Shown here in pieces: positions 51,342-64,000 of a stretch of DNA of 64,000 nt. The stretch spans positions 2,833,324 through 2,897,323 of the forward strand of contig VZQC01011955.1 in assembly GCA_009823505.1 (NCBI GenBank), in the 5' to 3' direction. The stretch is from Rhizomys pruinosus (taxonomy: Eukaryota > Chordata > Mammalia > Rodentia > Spalacidae). The notes under the pieces were generated by a model. It searched no databases and was not told where the DNA came from. It saw only the letters and a program-made list of their open reading frames with translations. Each line of letters starts with the position of its first letter. The first letter of the stretch is position 1. The position numbers and the translations under genes were made by a program.

Positions 51342-51805
51342 AACATTAAATATTTTAATTGCCCTCTTTTCCATTAAAAGTCGATTTTGCAGAAATTGAT
51401 AAGATTCTAAAATTCATAAGGAAATGCAAATGACTCAATATAGATAAAGCAGTCTTAAAAAGGGAACAAAGTTGGAGAATTCACACTTCCTGATCTTAGA
51501 CCTTACTAATACCAAGTTATCCAGATGATAGAGACCAACAAAACAGGACTGGGGTCCAGAACAAGCTCAGCTGTCAATAACGGCGGCAAAACACTATGAG
51601 AGACGAAACAACTCTTCAATACATTGATGCCAGGACAACTGGATATCCATACACAAAAAAAATGAAATAGACTCCTACCCTCATACCATAAACAAAAATC
51701 AACTCAAAATGGGTCCAAAACCTACCTGTTAGAGCTATACTTCTCTTAGGGAAAAAAAAAGTCTGTCTTTGTGACTTTGGATGAGGCTCTCTAAGAGTTG
51801 TTCCT

Positions 51806-51993
51806 AAGGGCTGGCAAGATGGATCAGCAGGTAAACACACTTGCAAGCAGCCTGAGGACCTGTCCATCCCCAGGACCCACACGGTGCAAGGAGAGAACCA
51901 ATTCTTGCAAGTTGTCCTCTAACCTCCACATGCATCATGTGGCACACGCATGTGCAAACACACACACATACCACAACATAATAGAAAAAAGAA
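51806..51993 (+). mobile_element. B3 SINE
   Basis: 'gggctggcaagatggatcag' to 'acacacacataccacaac'. Confidence 0.85.
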
Positions 51994-52061
51994 TGGTTTC
52001 TAAGAATGGCACCAATAGCACAAAGAACAACAACAACAAAAAAATGGACTTCAAAATACAG

Positions 52062-52195
52062 TTGCTGGGCATGGTGACACATACCTTTGATCCCAGTACT
52101 TAAGAGGTGGATCTCTGTGAGACTGAGGCCACCCTGGTCTACATAGTGAATTTCAGGCCAGGTGATGCTATAGGGAGACTCTACTTAAAAAAAAA
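52062..52195 (+). mobile_element. B1 SINE, diverged
   Basis: 'gttgctgggcatggtgacac' to 'gggagactctacttaaaa'. Confidence 0.87.
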
Positions 52196-52539
52196 TTATA
52201 AAGTTTATTCTTCAAATCTCATGATCAACAAAGTGATGACAAGCCACAGAAATATTCACACATTATACAGAATGGTTTAGTATCCAGAACGCATAAAAAA
52301 CATCTAACAATGAAAGAGAGAAAATCAACTTAAGAATGGTCAAAGGATTCAAAGAGACATTACTGCAGAGACATAGACACACCCAACAAACACATGCTGG
52401 TAATGCTTAAGATTATTATTTATCAGGAAAATGCAAACCACGGCCTCCAGGAGATCTCTTCACGGGGATTAGGGAGAGTGAAAATAGAAAATGTCTCAGT
52501 GGGAAACGTGGATGTGGAGAAAATGGGGCCCTTATACAG

Positions 52540-52819
52540 GCTGATGGGAATGTGAGATGGCACAGCCAGTATGCAGGTCCTCACAGGCTGATGGGAATGT
52601 GAGATGGCACAGCCACTATGAAGGTCCTCACAGGGTGATGGGAATGTGAGATGGCACAGCCACTATGCAGGTCCTCACAGGGTGATGGGAATGTGAGATG
52701 GCACAGCCACTATGAAGGTCCTCACAGGGTGATGGGAATGTGAGATGGCACAGCCACTATGAAGGTCCTCACAGGGTGATGGGAATGAGATGGCACAGCC
52801 AGTATGCAGGTCCTCACAG
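52540..52819 (+). repeat. 47-bp minisatellite, six copies, derived from L1
   Basis: Units start at 52540, 52587, 52634, 52681, 52728 and 52775 (the last is 45 bp). The unit core 'gatgggaatgtgagatggca' is L1 ORF2 sequence in frame with the surrounding old L1. Units differ mainly at 'cca(g/c)tatg(c/a)agg'; units 1 and 6 share the same variants. Confidence 0.97.
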
Positions 52820-52897
52820 GGTGAAGCAGGGTTACTGTATGATCTGGTAATCTGATTCTTAGGTATATACATAAGAAAATTAAATATGTATGTTCAT

Positions 52898-53050
52898 TTT
52901 TTGTTGTTGTCTTTTTGAGACAGGGTCTCCCTGTAGCCCCAGCTGTCCTGGTACTCACTCTGTAGACCAGGCTGGCCTTGAACTCACAAAGATCCACCTG
53001 CCTCTACCTCCCAAGTGCTAGGATTAAAGGTGTGTGCCACCATGCCCGGC
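52898..53050 (-). mobile_element. B1 SINE inserted in old L1
   Basis: Target duplication 'tatgtatgttcattttt' (52886 and 53051). Confidence 0.96.
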
Positions 53051-53199
53051 TATGTATGTTCATTTTTAAAAAAACCTTGTACATGAATTTTCAAAGTAAC
53101 ATTCTTTATAATAACCCCAAACTGGGAGCCACTCAATGTCCATCAACCATGAAGGAATACTATATTCAAACAATGGATATAACTTAGCTATAAAACAAA

Positions 53200-53370
53200 T
53201 ATTGTGGTGGCGCACAACTTTAATCCTAGCACTTGGGAAGCAGAGGCAAGCGGATCTTTGTGAGTTCATGGCCAGCCTGGTCCACAGAATGAGTTCCAGG
53301 ACAGCTGGGGCTACAAGGAGACCCTGTCTCGAAAAGACAAAAAAATAAAATAAAATAAAATAAAATAAAA
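53200..53370 (+). mobile_element. B1 SINE with (AAAAT)n tail
   Basis: Lacks the first about 6 bases; tail of six or so TAAAA units. Confidence 0.92.
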
Positions 53371-53394
53371 TAAATAAAAAAATTTTGGGAGTGG

Positions 53395-53487
53395 AAGTTG
53401 ATCCCCAGCACTCCAGAGGCAGGAGGACTTAAGCATGTAAAGTCAGCCTGAAGTATAGATCACAAGACCTTGTCTCAAAGCAAACAA
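53395..53487 (+). mobile_element. old B1-type fragment
   Basis: 'cccagcactccagaggcagg' and 'accttgtctcaaagcaaac'. Confidence 0.6.
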
Positions 53488-53813
53488 AGGATCCTGACAC
53501 ATACTACTACATTAATGAATCTTGAGAACAATGTTATGTCAAGTAAAATAAGACACAGAAGGCCACTTATTGCACAATTCTTTTTTAGGAAATGTCCAGA
53601 AGAGGTAATGCCATAGAGACAGATAGAGACAGAAAAACTAATTGGTTGCCAGGGACGAGGATAAGGATAAGGAAAGTGGAGCATAAATGCTCATGGTTTC
53701 TTTTTGGAATGAAGACAATATTCTGGAATTACATAGCAGTGGTTGCAAATTCTGAATACACCAAAACCAATGAATTGTATATTTGAAAGACAGAATACTT
53801 CATGGTATGTAAA

Positions 53814-53816
<3 letters not shown>

Positions 53817-53864
<48 letters not shown>
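53817..53864. repeat. (CA)n microsatellite
   Basis: 23-24 uninterrupted CA units at the end of the old L1. Confidence 0.97.
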
Positions 53865-53866
<2 letters not shown>

Positions 53867-54019
53867 GAGAGAATGGCCTTCCTAACAAAACTGGTCCCCT
53901 ACTACTCTTTCAGGTCACCACTCAGTTGTAAAAACACAGAAGCAACTGCAACAGCTGCCACGTGCCATCTCACTGTAGCTAAAACAATTCCTTCTTCCTG
54001 CCTCCCCCCCTCCGCCCTC

Positions 54020-54095
54020 CAGCCCTGAGGATCAAATCCAGGGTCTTACATGCTAGGCAAGTGCTCTACCACTGAGAGCTACCCCCCAACCCACC
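54020..54095 (-). mobile_element. ID SINE
   Basis: 'aggatcaaatccagggtctt' and 'aagtgctctaccactgagag'. Confidence 0.8.
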
Positions 54096-54204
54096 CCCAA
54101 ACCCGGGCACCTTAGAGTCAAGCTCTCATACAGCCTAGGCTGGCCTTAAACCAAGTTTAAAAGAAGTGTTGAATACAGGTATGTACCAACATACTCAAAC
54201 ACTT

Positions 54205-54320
54205 TTTTGTTATTGTTGTTGTTTTGAGACAGGGTCTCCTTGTAGCCCCAGCTGGCCTGGAACTCTCTGTAGACCAGGATGGCCTTGAACTTACAGAGAT
54301 CTGTGCCACCACACCTGGCT
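54205..54320 (-). mobile_element. B1 SINE, shortened
   Basis: 'ttttgagacagggtctcctt' to 'ctgtgccaccacacctggct', with loss of the 'gcctgcctctgcctcc' part. Confidence 0.9.
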
Positions 54321-54954
54321 AAAAATAAAATAAAATTTATATTTTTCTTAATAGCTGAGGATGCAAGATAGGCTTTCATTTCAGGAATTTTAGCATTACT
54401 GTTATCTAGACACAGGCAAAAGTACTGCTCTTACAATGACATTATTTACTATAGCTATTTTCAAGTAGTCCTACAAAGTGTAATTCTTATTTACAGGACA
54501 GCAGAAAGGCTAGGTAAGAAACAATTTTTAGATAAGGGCATTACCATGTAGCATATACAGCCAGATGCTTTAAACCACATAACAAGGGCAGTTTTTCTTC
54601 CTCTGGAATAGAAATACAATTGCAGGGCTACTCTAATTAGTAACAGGAATGGTAAGAGAAATGTTTTATTGAGTGCTAAAAGAAAACATACCTTTGACCC
54701 TCATTTCCTGCAAGGTTGTTTGGTAGGTCTGGTTTTTAGTATAAGGCTACAAACTTTGCTTTAGCAGTATAATAACTCGACAATACCAGCTTTCCTCGGC
54801 CTGTGAACTGAATGAAAACCAACTCTAGTTTGACATCATTGGATTAAAAGATACATAGTTCCACCAAAGTGAAACAAGAGTAATGCTTGGGTAGATACTA
54901 GCTGTATAGAGGAAGACAAATATTTAAGAAATGGGCATCAAGGTCGGCCATATT
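54321..54954. other. unique sequence, possible distal Cpsf2 3' UTR
   Basis: Repeat-free. A minus-strand AATAAA at 54665-54670 could end a longer Cpsf2 transcript, but nothing here proves that it is transcribed. Confidence 0.35.
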
Positions 54955-55083
54955 TTTTTTGGTGTTATTTGTTTTGAGACAGGGTCTTCCTCTAGCCCCA
55001 GCTGACCTGGAACTCAATATGTAGACCAGATTGGCCTTGGACTCCACCCGCCTCTGCCTCCCAGTGCTGGGATTAAAGGTGTG
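54955..55083 (-). mobile_element. B1 SINE, shortened
   Basis: 'gttttgagacagggtcttcc' to 'gctgggattaaaggtgtgc'. Confidence 0.88.
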
Positions 55084-55456
55084 CAAAAAAAAAAAAAAGC
55101 CACCAACAGATTACAAGAAGGTAACATGATTTTCACTGTTCAACTTAATGAAACTGCATGTTTCAGTTTTACCCTTGATTACAGTATAAAAGATTAGTTT
55201 ATACTATATCAGAGTGGCAACCACCCAATTTCAGTACTATTTTTGTAGTGACAAGCATAAAATCCAACCACTGCCTAGATAAACTCAGAGAGCAAGCCTA
55301 AGAGAAAACGTTTACACCTTTTAATTAAATTAAACTGTTACCTTATAAAAATGTGAAGTTCAACATTTGTTTTCTTAAAACAGTTCACTGGACAGTTTCA
55401 AATATAGTAACTTGGACCATAGCTAGTATAAGATGTATGCAAAGCCGGTAAGATTT

Positions 55457-55580
55457 TCTTTTTCTGTTTTGTGACAGGGTCTCGCTATGTAGCTCGGGCT
55501 CTCGGGCTGGCCTCCAGCTCACAATGCTCCTTCCTACCCAAGATGCCCAAGGGCTGGATTACTGGCATATGTACCATGCT
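55457..55580 (-). mobile_element. old B1-type SINE
   Basis: 'tttgtgacagggtctcgcta' with a 'gctcgggctctcgggctgg' local duplication. Confidence 0.7.
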
Positions 55581-55676
55581 CAATTCTTTCTTTTGGATGA
55601 CATACAGTCAAATGATGAGGTTATAATTCCAATTGAAAAACAACAAAATCTTAACAAGAAATGGGATAAATAAAAA

Positions 55677-55701
55677 TTTATTTCCAAAATAAATGTTTAT
55701 T
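55677..55701 (-). terminator. Cpsf2 candidate polyadenylation signals
   Basis: Two AATAAA hexamers on the minus strand (55696-55701 and 55677-55682), about 670 bases after the stop. Others within the 3' UTR near 55852 and 55892 are also possible. Confidence 0.5.
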
Positions 55702-56129
55702 ATCTCCTACTACACCGAAATGTAGGCATAGGGCACATTTGCTCCACACGGAGACACTGCACAGCAGAATTCAAAAGACCAGGAATAGCACACATGCTTT
55801 TTGGTCTTGTTTTTTCTTAAAACTGTTTCACCAGGTTTTTGTTGTTTGTTTTTTATTTTTTATAGCATATCTTTTCTAAATAATTCTCCCTTTTTATTCA
55901 AGAAAATATAAGAAACTGTTTCCAAGAATGCACGCAAACCCATGTTTCTAAGGCCATGAACTAGTTTGCTAAGTGGCATTGTTTCGTTAAAAACAAACCC
56001 TGGAGAGTAAGGGCTCTATAGAGGAAATTGGTCACCTTCAGGTCCGAGGCCTGTGTCCTGGTCAGGGCCTCGACCACTCTGCAGGGTAGAATGCTCAAAC
56101 ACAGCATCAGCAAAATGGGCTCTATTTAC

Positions 56130-56224
56130 ATTTTTTTTCCTTTTTTTATGCAATATGGGGAATCAAACCCAGGACCTCACGCATGCTAGGCAAGAGCTCT
56201 ACCACTGAGCTATATCTCCAGACC
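56130..56224 (-). mobile_element. ID SINE inside Cpsf2 3' UTR
   Basis: 'ggggaatcaaacccaggacc', 'gctaggcaagagctctacca' and 'ctgagctatatctccagacc', with a T-tract on the left. It has the same orientation as the gene, so the ID RNA strand is present in the mRNA. Confidence 0.87.
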
Positions 56225-56366
56225 TCTATTTACATTTTTCAAAATCCAATACAGGTTCACTTTTTCTGGTAGATCTTTTTGTATATTACAAAATAAAATT
56301 GCAAAAGCTTAGCATGAGAATCCTTTCTTCCAAGAAAGGTCAAGCAGATGTTCCTTGTCATGTCCT

Positions 56367-64000
<7,634 letters not shown>

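Larger units (their letters stand above)
51360..53800 (+). mobile_element. ancient L1 3' half (sense), heavily interrupted
   Basis: Ordered matches to an old L1 ORF2 end and 3' UTR: 'ataaggaaatgcaaatgact', 'caactcaaaatgggtccaaa', 'gaaaatgcaaacca', 'ggatgtggagaaaatggg', 'aatgtccatcaaccatgaag', 'tggttgccagggacgaggat' and 'ttgcaaattctgaatacacc'. All frames are broken. Hosts three B1, one B3 and a minisatellite. Confidence 0.8.
55657..56366 (-). other. Cpsf2: Cpsf2 3' UTR (proximal form)
   Basis: Sequence downstream of the Cpsf2 stop on the minus strand, taken to about 20 bases beyond the AATAAA pair at 55677-55701. It contains one antisense ID element. The end is inferred from signals only; use of the more distal signal at 54665 would lengthen it to about 1.7 kb. 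Confidence 0.5.

Noticed and set aside
52540..52819. CRISPR-like array
   Set aside because: The units are contiguous with no variable spacers, and the host is a mammal; it is a minisatellite within L1.

Overview
This is a piece of a rodent nuclear genome. The evidence is the SINE content: tRNA-derived B2/B3 elements with their A/B-box heads, 7SL-derived B1 elements, B4/RSINE1 composites and ID elements, plus L1 LINEs and a few ancient mammalian MIR copies. This combination points to the mouse-like (myodont/muroid) rodents. The B1 right arm carries 'gctggggctacagggagac' where mouse and rat B1 usually read 'gccagggctacacagagaa', and the L1 ORF2 C-terminus differs from what I know of mouse and rat L1, so I do not think it is Mus or Rattus. 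I cannot name the species.

There is one protein-coding gene, at the right-hand end and on the minus strand: the 3' half of Cpsf2 (CPSF100, cleavage and polyadenylation specificity factor 100 kDa subunit). Six consecutive coding exons run from about residue 414 (human numbering) to the stop codon. All complete introns are GT-AG and the reading phase is continuous. The 3' UTR lies just to the left (about 56366 down to about 55657, possibly to about 54665). The 5' exons lie outside the window.

Positions 1 to about 54000 look intergenic. I see no other convincing gene, only repeats separated by short unique stretches. Main landmarks: an ancient antisense L1 broken by many SINEs (2270-5760); a near full-length but frameshifted lineage-specific L1 (7493-15334, minus) with 5' UTR, ORF1, ORF2 and an unusually long 3' UTR; a composite poly(A)-tailed insertion with a 14-bp target duplication (16792-18119); a very short L1 whose internal junction looks like an RNA splice (25642-26133); an L1 3' UTR remnant (28860-30297); old antisense L1 pieces (32316-34300); a solo LTR (35003-35411); and an old sense L1 (51360-53800) with an internal 47-bp minisatellite.

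No undescribed biological system is evident. The most interesting signals are about retrotransposition: repeated use of the same target site (three stacks), the splice-like L1 deletion, the composite insertion, and a minisatellite grown from an L1 ORF2 segment. Repeat boundaries are read by eye and are good to roughly 5-20 bases; family names are by recognition, not by database search.
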